DNA of 64,000 nucleotides from JBBATK01 sp044228685 (GCA_044228685.1 JBGAUL010000015.1:1-64000), one strand, 5' to 3'. Positions 8,901-18,023 are shown, counted from the first letter of the stretch. Translations and numbers: made by a program. The notes: a model not told the origin generated them from the letters alone.

Positions 8901-10785
8901 AGCTGTCGACAACATTGACGATGTAGCGGGTAGTGACCGCAGGCTTTGCTTTAGTCAGAGCACAAGTATCGCAAGCCAAACCAATCTTCGGCGTCCACTG
9001 CACAGCACGGATCGTCCCGGGAATAGACACAGCAAGCAAGGTCGAATCACCCGAACTACAAATCGCCACATCACTACCGGCATTCGCCTGACCATTGGAG
9101 AAGCGCACGAACACGGAGTCCAAACCGTAGCAACTATCGGCTGTAAAGCCATAGACATAGTACTTCGTATCCTGCGTCGGCTTTGCCACCGGATTTGCAA
9201 TCGTGCTGTCACTCAGCGTCGCACCAGGCGTCCAGCGATATCGAATACCACCTGTTGCATACAACACAATACCACTATCCCTCGCACACCGATACAACAA
9301 GCGCGGATTCGCCGCAATGGTTGCAGTCTGCGAAACGTTAATCGTCCGCTGCAACACCAACGAATCCCCACAATTCGCATACAGCAAGGTCGCTTTCACC
9401 ACATAATTCCCTCCCGAGGGATATGTGTGATTCGACCACCAGGGTTGTCCGACGGAGGACGTGCTATCACCGTAGCTCCAGCGTATGCTGGTGGGGGTGC
9501 GGCATAAATTGAGCGAATCGATAGTAAAATGTTGTGAGAGACATGTACCGAAGATCTTGGAATAGCGGACTGAGTCAGGGACGGAGCAACGACGAAGAAC
9601 AAAGATTGTATCGCGAGGAACGCCTGGAGAGAACTCACCGGAATTGGCAACGCCGCCAATAGCAATAACGGTCGCATCTGAAACTTGTCCTGAGCCATTA
9701 AATGTTCTGGGTACTGTTTCCCACGCGAAGCTCCCGAGACTAACGGGAAGATTGGGACCATTATAGACTTGGTTTTGACTCAGAGAATACCATTCACTGA
9801 GATTACTAGTTTGACCATTGCTAAGAATTTGACCTGCAAAGAAGATGCAGGAATCATTATTGACCTGTCCAATCCCGTGTCCCCATCGAGCAGTGTTCAT
9901 ATTAACTACTGCACCAAAGTTGTCGTTGTTCTCAATGACAATCTGCTTCGTCGCGCGGTAGGCACTTTCAGCCATCACACCACCTGAAATGAGAAGACGT
10001 CCATCGAATAGCTTACGAATCTGAGATGAGCGAACAGAATCAGGAAGTAGCGCTATTTGTGTGTATGAGTCTGTACTTCTTGTGTACTTCTGGATGAGTC
10101 GAGTACGCACTGCATTTGTTCCGCCATTTCGTCCGCCCGCGACGATAGTCGATCCGGCAGACGAGGTACCTATGTTGTGCATATTAACCGGCAATGTGTA
10201 GTTATTCATTGCCTGACTTGTACCTGTCGAGATATTGAAAATCTCAACCGAGTTTATTGTACCAAGATTGGGTAAGCGCCCACCCACAACTAAGATTTCA
10301 GTACTACTAATAAACACCGCTTGAGCTTGGCGTCTGCCAATGAGCAAGTTTCCAAGCGTTGTCCACGTTCCGGTCGCACGATTGTATTTCTCAACGCTTG
10401 CAGTGTGAGTACCTGAAGAAGAATTCTGATCTGTGATTTGTGTTATACCGCTGATCGCTATGACACTAGAATCCGGAGCCAGAAGCAAGGTGTGCTCTGC
10501 TCTCGCAATATTCATTGAACCGGTTGGACTAACAGTTCCGCAACAAACATCAATTATTTCACAACTCGTTGTTGGCTGTCCGTACGAGGAACCGTTTCCA
10601 CCGACATATCCTCCGGCAACAAGCACCTTACACGGAGAGATAGCAATCGCGAAATTCATTCCCAAGTAGCTTCTACGTGCGGTATTGAGTTTGGCGAGAT
10701 AATCCCATCGATATGCTTGTGAGTGTAAGTCCACAACAAAGACCACACTCAAAAGGCAGAGGCACAAAACAATTGGATTCTTCAT
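5905..10785 (-). CDS. Giant T9SS-exported surface protein with kelch-like, PKD and CxxC Ig-like repeats
   Basis: The 1626-residue protein starts with a signal peptide (cleavage probably after HSQA). Residues about 30-385 form kelch/galactose-oxidase-like repeats recognisable by VAGGY, VVGGR, IVAGGRNGG and LLISGG blades. A PKD-like domain follows (about 395-485, WSYGD). From about 490 to 1290 there are ten related Ig-like repeats with the frame 'QWTP..GLSCDTC..A.P..TTRY.V...DSSGC...D'. Eight carry CxxC (CDTC, CATC, CANC, CYNC or CTDC) and two lack it. The end (about 1545-1626) is a type A T9SS sorting domain beginning IQPNPATTSE and ending KSLIIDR. It is therefore expected to be secreted through the outer membrane and attached to the surface. 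Adhesion or a structural role is likely; no catalytic residues were identified. It is convergent with clpC. Confidence 0.85.
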   Translation of the reverse strand: MKNPIVLCLCLLSVVFVVDLHSQAYRWDYLAKLNTARRSYLGMNFAIAISPCKVLVAGGYVGGNGSSYGQPTTSCEIIDVCCGTVSPTGSMNIARAEHTLLLAPDSSVIAISGITQITDQNSSSGTHTASVEKYNRATGTWTTLGNLLIGRRQAQAVFISSTEILVVGGRLPNLGTINSVEIFNISTGTSQAMNNYTLPVNMHNIGTSSAGSTIVAGGRNGGTNAVRTRLIQKYTRSTDSYTQIALLPDSVRSSQIRKLFDGRLLISGGVMAESAYRATKQIVIENNDNFGAVVNMNTARWGHGIGQVNNDSCIFFAGQILSNGQTSNLSEWYSLSQNQVYNGPNLPVSLGSFAWETVPRTFNGSGQVSDATVIAIGGVANSGEFSPGVPRDTIFVLRRCSVPDSVRYSKIFGTCLSQHFTIDSLNLCRTPTSIRWSYGDSTSSVGQPWWSNHTYPSGGNYVVKATLLYANCGDSLVLQRTINVSQTATIAANPRLLYRCARDSGIVLYATGGIRYRWTPGATLSDSTIANPVAKPTQDTKYYVYGFTADSCYGLDSVFVRFSNGQANAGSDVAICSSGDSTLLAVSIPGTIRAVQWTPKIGLACDTCALTKAKPAVTTRYIVNVVDSSGCVATDTVQVNVRTGATAKVAPGPLVQICASSDSIPLTVAPTAGIKQVRWTPNIGIGCDTCIKTKVKPKSTIKYVAYITDSLGCVTVDTVLVKVGGGSSAIQSGPAQFMCFKGDSAIIRVNGKVMAIQWTPPASVSCATCPVTTVKPAATRYFTYTATDSSGCTQTDSIKVTVLPKSTVDIAPDTVLCGSTALQMNALGSYQSLQWVPATGLSCANCPSVLVIPRPGQTITYTVIAHNGNSADCESRDSIRVKFARGIEGQLLDREICPGDSTVFQLRPFGGKVKWTPSTGLSCDTCRSVVARPNVTTRYILTGDSSGCISRDTVDVLVQATTLKVPASLSGCAGQNIFISATTNSKKIQWSPAGDFVHPDSASTFVRTAVSKTYYVTVGSGPCAKTDSVRVTVLPSPIFTATPLDTVLCKSGQVHIQTTVNPPGTTIAWNANSDLSCYNCPDPVARPSAPDVTYYAILHTPGGCDSTISVHIRTVQPPHIQVTPRGVTSLCFGDSLPIHVSDTSHARFQWSSSTGSTTTLDCDTCADAIAHPAVGKTTYYVLASTGIGCEALDSVMVDVSPQPIISLSSDTTLCLGKQMQLHVGGGTKYQWQADPTLSCTDCDQPLASPQTTTTYHVRVMNAAGCFVDSSVTLTMIPCAVKPQILTTPINPFIACDSGRSVVSITNEGDVILSVTDISLQNTNHATIAASDLVAAKAQLPMILHPKTDTLKFAVTVIPDQAGAAWVDLGIQFTDSLRIVRVPIVSYKRDVQFSMQSLYQARVDTTITIPISASSLYWNELKIKDSLRLHIAYDPSGLEYKSVARGKNLPADWTVGYDSSASNSGNAYFSLRGTSSISADGELVQPTFHTLLSNVSSLKCSVDATFSSLRIDCAGQDANDSHILLSACALNLRQVEILSTGFGIVSIQPNPATTSELSVKYTIGFEGAAELLLYNVRGEEVTKLVSGAHKVGSYELRLSTSSLSNGEYMLVLKSAGTWLTKSLIIDR

Positions 10786-11255
10786 AAGAGATTCGAGATT
10801 TCGATAGCAGTTCAGATGAACTGATGGGTACTATGCTTTGCGAGAGTTAGTTATTCGATCGGAGATTGACTGTACGATCGAAAGCAATCAGTGTAGGGAT
10901 AGTTTCGTGTATTTGACTAACTGATTTGTCCCTCAGATAAACAGTGCGTTAGTCAGAACTGAGTTTGATTTTATTGCTCTTTCACAGTTTGTCGAGTTGG
11001 GGCGTTGGATGACTTTATTCATTATTGATAATCTACGAAATCGATTTTTTATGCGGTGATAGTCAATGTTTGAACACAGGTTATCAAAGTGCTGAATCCT
11101 AGCTTTATCGATTCCTGATTCTTGTGTGTGCTAATTCTATGGACTGGACCCATCATCCTATATATGAATCATCTGCCACCTTGACACAGAGCTAGGAACA
11201 GATTTGGTATTTTGTATTTGTACATCGACAATGAACTTCCCACACCCGACTCGAC
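10786..11255. other. Divergent intergenic region, 470 bases
   Basis: It lies between two divergently transcribed genes and must hold both promoters. The only specific signal I see is the candidate promoter at 11181-11210. No RNA gene or repeat was recognised. Confidence 0.5.
11181..11210 (+). promoter_or_regulatory. Candidate promoter of the methyltransferase gene
   Basis: TTGACA at 11181-11186 and TGGTAT at 11205-11210 are separated by 18 bases, 46 bases before the ATG at 11256. The overlapping TATTTTG also resembles the Bacteroidota -7 box (TAnnTTTG), so sigma type is open. This is a sequence match only. Confidence 0.35.
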
Positions 11256-12122
11256 ATGCAGGATAGCTCGCAAGAAACCATACACGGAAACATCAAGCGA
11301 ATTCGCTTCATTTCTGAGAAAATCAAGCAATTTCAGCCGAAATCAGTACTAGACGTTGGATGCGGCAACGGTGTGTTTCTGACCATTCCATTGGCTGAGC
11401 AATTCCCCTCGGTCAGTTTTGTTGGAATCGATTCAGATGCTGATACAATTCAACAAGCCAGTGGCTTACATAGTTGTGACAACTTGCAGTTCTTGACGAA
11501 CGAGCAGTTTTCGGCGGCTCAAAAGAAATACGACATGGTAATCGCTTCGGAAGTCATAGAGCACGTTGATGATCCTGAAGGATTTACCACGTGGATGAAA
11601 TCGACTTGTACGGACAACGGAGTGATGATCATCACAACGCCAAATGGCTATGGTCCTTTTGAGATAACAACCTTTTTCGAGACACTCCTAGACCTTGCCG
11701 GCATCATGAAGCTTCTCAGTAAGCTGCCCGGTTTACGCTCATTAAAAGTTGGCGATTCCTATGTTTCCAATGACGTTCGTTCGATGCAGCATGACACTTT
11801 GGCGATCAGCCCTCACGTAAACTTCTTTGGGTATAATGTTCTACGCAGGATTTTCTCACGTTGTGGCTTACAAATCGTTGATTATAGCGCAAGAGGATTC
11901 TTAGGCGGTCTTGGTTTTAACCAACTCATGCGTAGTCAGTCAATTCTTCGATGGAATTCCAATTTCTCGGATAGAGTGCATCCAAGAATGGTAAGTGGAT
12001 GGATGTTTGTGTTGCGACCAACTTCGAGCGGACCGCAGGCTTCAATAAAGGCATATAAGCGTCGTTTGAACGAACGACTACGTCGTTTCTTAACCGCTAA
12101 ACGATGGGGCACATCTGCTTGA
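11256..12122 (+). CDS. Class I SAM-dependent methyltransferase
   Basis: The 288-residue protein has the Rossmann motif I VLDVGCGNG at 31-39, an acidic residue after beta-2 (GIDSDAD), and post-I/motif II IASEVIEHVDDP, the pattern of UbiG/Methyltransf_23-type enzymes that often act on polysaccharide or lipid-linked substrates. The C-terminal part (NFFGYNVLRRIFSRCGL) is the usual lid of this group, and the extreme C-terminus is basic (RRLNERLRRFL). The substrate cannot be read from sequence or from its neighbours, which are surface proteins. A single gene with its own promoter is likely. The start is the first ATG; no strong Shine-Dalgarno is visible. Confidence 0.85.
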   Translation: MQDSSQETIHGNIKRIRFISEKIKQFQPKSVLDVGCGNGVFLTIPLAEQFPSVSFVGIDSDADTIQQASGLHSCDNLQFLTNEQFSAAQKKYDMVIASEVIEHVDDPEGFTTWMKSTCTDNGVMIITTPNGYGPFEITTFFETLLDLAGIMKLLSKLPGLRSLKVGDSYVSNDVRSMQHDTLAISPHVNFFGYNVLRRIFSRCGLQIVDYSARGFLGGLGFNQLMRSQSILRWNSNFSDRVHPRMVSGWMFVLRPTSSGPQASIKAYKRRLNERLRRFLTAKRWGTSA

Positions 12123-12466
12123 TGCTTTTTAAATCCATCGGTGTCTGACGACAATCACCTGCTATCCACAGTATCAAACCGTTACTGGTATTGGGCATGT
12201 ACATCTCACTATGCTCTGAGACGTTGGCACTCAAGATGATGGTAAAATACTGATGTGCTAACGCGAAGTTCCAATTAATCGCGTTAACAGAAATCGGAAA
12301 TGATCTACTCTTCTCTTTGCGCCCATTACAGCTTAAAAGTCAGTAATACTCTCGCCGGTTATTTTGAAAGACAGCCTCGATTTGCTATGTTGAGCAGTCA
12401 TCAAGACGGCGCGATTTGAAATGGTTGTGTTCTTCTTGAGTAGTCTTCACACAATATTTACTTCCC
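12123..12466. other. Intergenic region, 344 bases
   Basis: No gene, hairpin or repeat was recognised between the methyltransferase gene and the first LamG lipoprotein gene. Confidence 0.4.
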
Positions 12467-13768
12467 ATGAGATATTTCCTCATTTCCCTTCTGTGTGCTT
12501 TCACATTATTTGTTGGAGGTTGTAAAGACGAGCCAACAGCTGTCTCAAAGAGCGGAACAATATCCGGTACGATAACATCCGACAGTGGGGCAACTCTTCA
12601 AGGTGCGTTTGTAATTACGCAACCGGGCACTTCATCCGTCACAACTGATAATGTTGGAGCATACAAGATTGAGAACGTGTCTGCAGGCACGTATACTGTG
12701 ACTGCATCGAAGATTGGATATTTCGATAGAAGCGTTTCAATAACAGTCAATGGTGGTCAGACAACAACAGCGAATATTGTTCTCACGAGCAAAGGACCTA
12801 ACAAGGCTCCTGAATTGCCGCATAATCCTAGTTGTGGAGATAGTGCGACGGTCTACGAAGGAGACACTGTAAATGTCTCGTGGATTTGTAGCGATCCCGA
12901 TGCAGATGACTTGACATATGAATTACGCTATGGAACTGCGCTTCCTCTGAAATCATCAGACACAATTTCAACATCATTGAAGATTGCAGGTGCTACGTTC
13001 TCTCATTTCACGGCGGGCAACACCTATTACTGGCAAGTCATTGCTCGCGATTCTCACGGTCATGTTAGTTCGGGTCCTATTTGGAAACTCAAGTGTGTCT
13101 CAGAGTACGCAATCTCACTCGATGAAAATGCCTACCTGGAAGTAGCTGATAACGAGAGCTTGTCCCTAAGTCCTGGAAGCTTCACTGTCGAATTTTGGTT
13201 TAAACCGGCAAAGCTCGGATCTGACTTTTCTTGGGTTGTTGACAAAGGCAGCTCTAATCCAACGATTGACTACTTGGTTGGTCTGGACTACTTCTACAAT
13301 TCGGGTAGAATCAGATTCATTTCTCGAGGACTAGCAAACGATTTAATAAGTACAACAGTCCCTGCTGTAGGAACATGGTATCATGTTGCAGCTGTCCAGG
13401 ATATTGCAGCTGGCAAAGTCTCGTTGTACGTGAACGGCGTTCTTGAGTCTCAAACAACACTGAAAGGTAGCGGAGTTACCAACAAAGACAGTCTTCTAAT
13501 CGGTGCACGCTTTGGCGCTACATTAATTGCCGGCGAAAGCTTCTCAGGTCTTATCGACGAAGTGCGAATTTGGAATGTAGCACGAAGCAACAACGAAATA
13601 CGTTCAAACATGAACAGCCATGTCAATCCCAATTCAACCCAACTCGTGTCATACTTTACTATGAACGAAGGTCAAGGCAAAGAAACCCAGGATAAAAGCA
13701 TAAACCACTTCAATGCCTCCATTGTTGGCAAGAGCTCTTGGGTGCATTCTTCCATGCCACCAAAGTAG
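12467..13768 (+). CDS. Lipoprotein with carboxypeptidase-regulatory, FnIII-like and LamG domains
   Basis: A lipoprotein signal with lipobox VGGC puts the mature N-terminus at C19. Residues about 30-110 form a carboxypeptidase regulatory-like beta-sandwich (SGTISGTITSDSGATLQGA, with YKIENVSAGTYTV). About 115-210 resembles a fibronectin III/Ig domain (YYWQVIARDSHGHVSSGP). About 215-420 is a LamG/concanavalin-like domain with the typical FTVEFWFKP, WYHVAAVQD, LYVNG and LIDEVRIWNVAR. It is probably a surface glycan- or protein-binding lipoprotein. It is the first of three tandem LamG genes (with 14347-15387 and 15475-16257), each with the IDEVRIWN motif, suggesting local duplication followed by loss or gain of N-terminal domains. 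Confidence 0.85.
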   Translation: MRYFLISLLCAFTLFVGGCKDEPTAVSKSGTISGTITSDSGATLQGAFVITQPGTSSVTTDNVGAYKIENVSAGTYTVTASKIGYFDRSVSITVNGGQTTTANIVLTSKGPNKAPELPHNPSCGDSATVYEGDTVNVSWICSDPDADDLTYELRYGTALPLKSSDTISTSLKIAGATFSHFTAGNTYYWQVIARDSHGHVSSGPIWKLKCVSEYAISLDENAYLEVADNESLSLSPGSFTVEFWFKPAKLGSDFSWVVDKGSSNPTIDYLVGLDYFYNSGRIRFISRGLANDLISTTVPAVGTWYHVAAVQDIAAGKVSLYVNGVLESQTTLKGSGVTNKDSLLIGARFGATLIAGESFSGLIDEVRIWNVARSNNEIRSNMNSHVNPNSTQLVSYFTMNEGQGKETQDKSINHFNASIVGKSSWVHSSMPPK

Positions 13769-14346
13769 ACAGACTATTTCTCTCATTTTCGTCGGGCACT
13801 ATGCAAATATTGACTATTAGCCAAAGGGCGGTAGTTGAGAACGACTGTGCTTCCTTGTCTAGATCAGTATTCCCTGCACTCATTCTTGAGATGCGATGAC
13901 GAGTCTCAGTATCAGTTGTATATACTGAGTATGATAGCATTTTCTTTCTTTCGGCGGTATTTCAGCTATTTAAAGACTGGCACATAAAAATCTTTGGTGG
14001 TCACTGAGATTAATTTTCATGTGCGAGGTTATTGTACATGATAAAGCAGAATCTTGTTGTAGTATAGGTGACCAACAGATTCATCATTATTTATGAATCA
14101 TTAGACTTAATGTTAGTAGATTCGACTTGCCATGATGTCAAGCATGTATTGAAGTCCTGAAGCTCCCGCTTAGGTACATTATTAGATCAATGGCAATTGC
14201 TGCTGCCGCTTTTGTACGGTCCATGTCCTTGAGTTGACTGAATGCAATCAAGATTATGACGCGCTATTGTACGCAAAAAAGGCAGTGTACATCGGATAGT
14301 ACTGTCTTGTCATGATTTGCATTTCTCACCTTATAATGGAGTCTGT
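13769..14346. other. Intergenic region, 578 bases, AT-rich
   Basis: It lies between two LamG genes. No coding segment with a plausible start or codon pattern was found on either strand. A weak imperfect hairpin (GGCAGTGTACA...TAGTACTGTC) lies near 14281-14310. Confidence 0.4.
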
Positions 14347-15387
14347 ATGCGCGCTTCGTTTTTTGTTCTCGTGCTTTGTTGGGGTTTATTATTTACAACC
14401 CAGAGTTGTATAAAGAAACCGAATCAAGTGGATGGCGGTGTCGTCGTTGGACGAGTCTTGGATGCTTCAGGAAGTGTAGTTGCCGGAGCAACAATACGGA
14501 CGGATCCGGCAAGCACAACGGTCACTTCCGATGCTGATGGAATTTTCGTATTCAATGATCTTCCTCCGGGCAGTTACGTAATTGCCGCTTCAGCTGGTGG
14601 TCACAGCGGTCATACATCAGTGACGGTAGTTGATGACCAAACAACTCGTTGTACAATCACTCTCGATGGTCAAGGTGGAGGCAACGGTGGATCAGGCGCA
14701 GGTGGAGCTTTGCAGTTTGATGGTATGGATGGTGGCAGCGGATCCTATTTGGTCGTTGATCATACACCGGACTTAAACCTCAACGGAAACAGCTATACGC
14801 TTGAAGCGTGGTGTAACCCTGCGAGTATCATGGCGCACTCAATGTGGGGACAGTGGATAATGAATAAGGGTAACAGCAACGACGATAACGAATACTTGCT
14901 CGGTTACGATAGATCAGGCAAAATGACATTCTGGAGTAGCTATACCGGCACGATTTGGTCTCGCACAAGCATGGTTCCGGGCCACTGGTATCATGTGGCC
15001 TTAGTTGTCGATGCGACAAATCACATTGCAACGATGTACATCAATGGCGTTGCAGACGGCAGCGTGTCATTTACATCCTATGCCGATCCTCGCAAGACTA
15101 GCGCGCCGCTCTTCATCGGTGCACGCAATTACTTTGGTCAAAATTTCGGAGTCGAAAATTGGGATGGAAAGATCGATGAAGTACGAATCTGGAATATTGC
15201 CAGAAGCTCATCGCAAATCAATTCAGCAATGAATCACACTCTGAATGGCACTGAGACTGGCTTGGTAGGATATTGGAAATTCGATGACACAGGAGCTCAA
15301 ACAACAAATGACGGAACTTCGCTTGGTCACGTAGCTTCTTTTGTCAACTCTGTCACGCGTGTGATTTCTACCGCACCAATTCAATAG
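14347..15387 (+). CDS. Lipoprotein with carboxypeptidase-regulatory and LamG domains
   Basis: The ATG at 14347 is chosen because GGAG lies upstream and a signal sequence (MRASFFVLVLCWGLLF) begins there; an earlier in-frame ATG at 14317 would bury it. The likely lipidated cysteine is in TTQSCIKK. A regulatory-like beta-sandwich follows (VVVGRVLDASGSVVAGA, FNDLPPGSYVIAASA), then a Gly-rich linker and a LamG domain (YTLEAWCNP, WYHVALVVD, KIDEVRIWNIARSS). Compared with the upstream paralogue it lacks the FnIII-like domain. The C-terminal words STAPIQ are shared with the next gene, showing recent common ancestry. Probably a surface-exposed binding lipoprotein; ligand unknown. Confidence 0.82.
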   Translation: MRASFFVLVLCWGLLFTTQSCIKKPNQVDGGVVVGRVLDASGSVVAGATIRTDPASTTVTSDADGIFVFNDLPPGSYVIAASAGGHSGHTSVTVVDDQTTRCTITLDGQGGGNGGSGAGGALQFDGMDGGSGSYLVVDHTPDLNLNGNSYTLEAWCNPASIMAHSMWGQWIMNKGNSNDDNEYLLGYDRSGKMTFWSSYTGTIWSRTSMVPGHWYHVALVVDATNHIATMYINGVADGSVSFTSYADPRKTSAPLFIGARNYFGQNFGVENWDGKIDEVRIWNIARSSSQINSAMNHTLNGTETGLVGYWKFDDTGAQTTNDGTSLGHVASFVNSVTRVISTAPIQ

Positions 15388-15420
15388 AATAAAACGATAG
15401 ATTTGCGTCAGTGAAGTTTG

Positions 15421-15460
15421 ATAAGGGACTTGAGGATCATCTTCAAGTCCCTTATTTGTT
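15421..15460 (+). terminator. Rho-independent terminator between LamG genes
   Basis: A perfect 13-base stem (15421-15433 with 15443-15455) and nine-base loop is followed by TTGTTG. It separates the second LamG gene from the third, so the third is probably transcribed separately or by read-through. Confidence 0.85.
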
Positions 15461-15474
15461 GACTCTGTCGAACT

Positions 15475-16257
15475 ATGCAACGAAGCCACATGCGATTCGC
15501 TCTCACAATTCTCATTATAACTTTATCGTTTTTCAATTCTCAGCTCAAGGTTCGTGCTCAAGACACAACACAAACGAACAAAGCCATTGACATCCATGGA
15601 CGAGGCGAGGGATGTTGTGTTCGCGTCGATCATAATGACGACTTGAACCTCAACAATGGCAATTACACCATAGAAGTTTGGTGTAATAGCGCTACAACTC
15701 TCGGCTATTCGCCTTGGGGATCTTGGATCATTTCGAAAGGATCCAGCAATAGTAATCTGGAATATCTTTTGGGTGTAGATATGAGTGGCAAGCTAAGTTT
15801 TTGGAATACAGAGACCCAAGGCCTTCATTCGTCAGCCCAACTTCAACCACATACTTGGTATCATATAGCCGTTGTTGCCCAGTTAGACAGTCACCAAATT
15901 CGCTTCTATCTTAACGGTGAATTGGATACCATATTTCATCTAAGCGAAGTACCCAATACCACGACATCAAAACCACTCTTTCTCGGAGCACGTTACAGCA
16001 GCTCTTCCAATGGCTGCGAATTTTGGGATGGATACCTGGACGAGGTACGATTGTGGAATCGAGTGCGTACCCAGACAGAAATCAAAGCATCGATTAATAC
16101 ATCTCTGAAAGGCAATGAGCCAGGACTGGTGGCGTACTGGACTTTTGATGATACTGACCCAGAATCAAGCGCAGATAAAACGGCTAACAAACACAAAGCA
16201 GAGTTCGTTCGTTCCGTGAAACGGGTGCAGTCTACAGCTCCAATTCAATACAAATAA
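15475..16257 (+). CDS. Secreted LamG-domain protein
   Basis: The 260-residue protein has a signal peptide (about residues 6-29, ending VRAQ) and then a single LamG/concanavalin-like domain (NYTIEVWCNS, WYHIAVVAQ, FYLNGELD, YLDEVRLWNRVR). Unlike its two upstream paralogues it has no lipobox and no N-terminal regulatory domain, so it is probably periplasmic or released. An alternative start at the ATG 15490 (MRFALTIL) gives a shorter signal peptide and is equally plausible, since neither start has a clear ribosome-binding site. The C-terminus STAPIQYK matches the end of the preceding gene product. Function unknown; carbohydrate or protein binding is inferred from the fold. Confidence 0.78.
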   Translation: MQRSHMRFALTILIITLSFFNSQLKVRAQDTTQTNKAIDIHGRGEGCCVRVDHNDDLNLNNGNYTIEVWCNSATTLGYSPWGSWIISKGSSNSNLEYLLGVDMSGKLSFWNTETQGLHSSAQLQPHTWYHIAVVAQLDSHQIRFYLNGELDTIFHLSEVPNTTTSKPLFLGARYSSSSNGCEFWDGYLDEVRLWNRVRTQTEIKASINTSLKGNEPGLVAYWTFDDTDPESSADKTANKHKAEFVRSVKRVQSTAPIQYK

Positions 16258-16271
16258 TCCACCCCTCACCC

Positions 16272-18023
16272 CTACTCATCCCCCACACTCAGCTCCACTC
16301 TACGCTTCAGTGTATCCGGTGCGGCGCTGCGGTCGTCGGGTTGGGCGGAGATGTGCCATTGGAGGCGTTTGCTGAGCTGTTGGTAGGTGGTGTTGCTGCT
16401 CAGCATTGATTGAAGCACTTTGACCGTGTAATAGGCTCGTAGGGTGGCAAGTAGACTGTTGTTCATCTGCTCGCCGTTCTTGACGCTGAGTTGGTATTCG
16501 GGGTCGTTGATGCTGACGCCGTCGTATTGAGCCGCTTTTGTGAAGGGCTTGGGATCGGCATAGCCTGCAACGTGGATGTGGATAGGTGCGGTGCTGGTGT
16601 TGCAGCCGCGACGACGAAACTCAAGCACGTTGATGATGAACTCGGTTGCGTGGTGCAGTGCACTGTCCACGATTGGCGCGAAGGCTTCGTATTCATCGCC
16701 GGGTGGAACAATGTAGGCTGTTTGCGGACTTACTCCAACGAGATTGTATGCGCTGCGCAGACGCAACACGTTCATCTCTTCTGTGGTGTTCGGACGATAA
16801 TATCCGCTCGCAAAGAATGGTACGTTGTATTCATCGAAATTGAAAACCGGATGCACTTCCGGTAGATCGAGTTTTGATTGCAGCACAACGGTCTTGGTCT
16901 CATGACATGGTGTCATGAAATCCTGCTGAATAATATCCTCTGCACAATCATTGATGTAGCGCAATTGATATTGTCGGTTGGGATTGAGTCGCACTTCAAA
17001 GCGACCATCTTCAGGTACACGTATCTGCTGCATACGACCGGTGCTGTCGAGAATGTTGAGGATACCGGCGCGACGTGTGAGACTGTTCGAAGGACGGATC
17101 TCGCCACGCAGCATAACCGGACCGCACAAGACGACTCCATAAAGATCGTAGCCGCCGCAGCCACCTGGACGTCGCGATGAAAAGAAGAGTGAGTCGCCCC
17201 AGACTACAGGATTGATATCATCAGATTCAGAATTGAAGGGCGCCGGAAGTACTTCCACATTTGCCCAGCTTGCAGGACCATTATCCGCTGCGCGCATGAG
17301 TTCAAAGCCTCGTCCACTCTTTGCAGCATTGCGATTGCTTGCAAAGTACAGTATGCCGTTGCGGTCAATGCTGGGTGTGATGTCGTCGAGTGCACTGTTA
17401 ACCGCCGGACCGCAGTTCTTCGGTGCCGACCACCCTTGAACCGTGCGCTGACTGACATACAAATCAATTCCACCACTACCACCTGCTCTGTCGGATGCAA
17501 ACACCAAGGTGTTGCCATCAGCTGAAAGACTCGGCTGCGAATCCCAACCTTTTGAATTCAGAATTTCCAGTGCAATGGGTGGTGTCCATTGTCCGTCGCG
17601 CAACTCAGTTTGATACAAATCCACGTTTGCATCCTTTGCGACGCCTTTTTGTCGAGCGAATATCAGGATTGCCACAGAGTCAGGACCGATGCCCGCCGTC
17701 ACTGCTCCACTACGATACGAGTTCAATGGCAGATGACGTAAGACGTCGGCAGGCGTAAAGCTCGCATCCATACGACGAGCACTTTCAAACATGACTTCCT
17801 GCGCGTCGGCCGGAAGATCATAGCTCTGCTCATCGCTGAGTGTGCGATTGGTCAGAAACAACAGTGAATTGCCATAAGGAAGCGGTGAGTATTCGTCGCG
17901 AGTACTGTTCACGAGCGAACCAAGATTACCTTCAGTGGTACGCATTGAGCATTCTTGTGTCGATGCGCAGGAACTGAGCAGACACGCGATACTACAACAA
18001 ATGACAACGAGAGCGGACTTCAT
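16272..18023 (-). CDS. PD40 beta-propeller lipoprotein with OmpA-like C-terminal region
   Basis: The ATG at 18023 starts a lipoprotein signal with lipobox LSSC; a further upstream TTG start would extend before the signal and is rejected. The middle has three or more PD40/WD40-like blades (DSQPSLSADGNTLVFASDR, DDITPSIDRNGILYFASNR, DDINPVVWGDSLFFSSRR). A beta-sandwich follows (RGEIRPSN...FEVRLNPNRQYQLRY). The C-terminal about 180 residues resemble an OmpA-type peptidoglycan-binding domain (VHIHVAGYADPKP...LKRRVELSV), although the classic NxxLSxxRA pattern is degraded. This architecture recalls the T9SS-associated PD40/OmpA protein PorE of Bacteroidota. A cell-envelope anchor role is likely; whether it is the PorE orthologue is uncertain. 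Confidence 0.75.
   Translation of the reverse strand: MKSALVVICCSIACLLSSCASTQECSMRTTEGNLGSLVNSTRDEYSPLPYGNSLLFLTNRTLSDEQSYDLPADAQEVMFESARRMDASFTPADVLRHLPLNSYRSGAVTAGIGPDSVAILIFARQKGVAKDANVDLYQTELRDGQWTPPIALEILNSKGWDSQPSLSADGNTLVFASDRAGGSGGIDLYVSQRTVQGWSAPKNCGPAVNSALDDITPSIDRNGILYFASNRNAAKSGRGFELMRAADNGPASWANVEVLPAPFNSESDDINPVVWGDSLFFSSRRPGGCGGYDLYGVVLCGPVMLRGEIRPSNSLTRRAGILNILDSTGRMQQIRVPEDGRFEVRLNPNRQYQLRYINDCAEDIIQQDFMTPCHETKTVVLQSKLDLPEVHPVFNFDEYNVPFFASGYYRPNTTEEMNVLRLRSAYNLVGVSPQTAYIVPPGDEYEAFAPIVDSALHHATEFIINVLEFRRRGCNTSTAPIHIHVAGYADPKPFTKAAQYDGVSINDPEYQLSVKNGEQMNNSLLATLRAYYTVKVLQSMLSSNTTYQQLSKRLQWHISAQPDDRSAAPDTLKRRVELSVGDE

Noticed and set aside
8758..9507. 249-codon frame on the plus strand
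   Set aside because: It runs opposite the giant surface protein gene, which has a signal peptide, domains and a sorting signal; the plus frame is Arg/Thr/Ile-rich shadow sequence.
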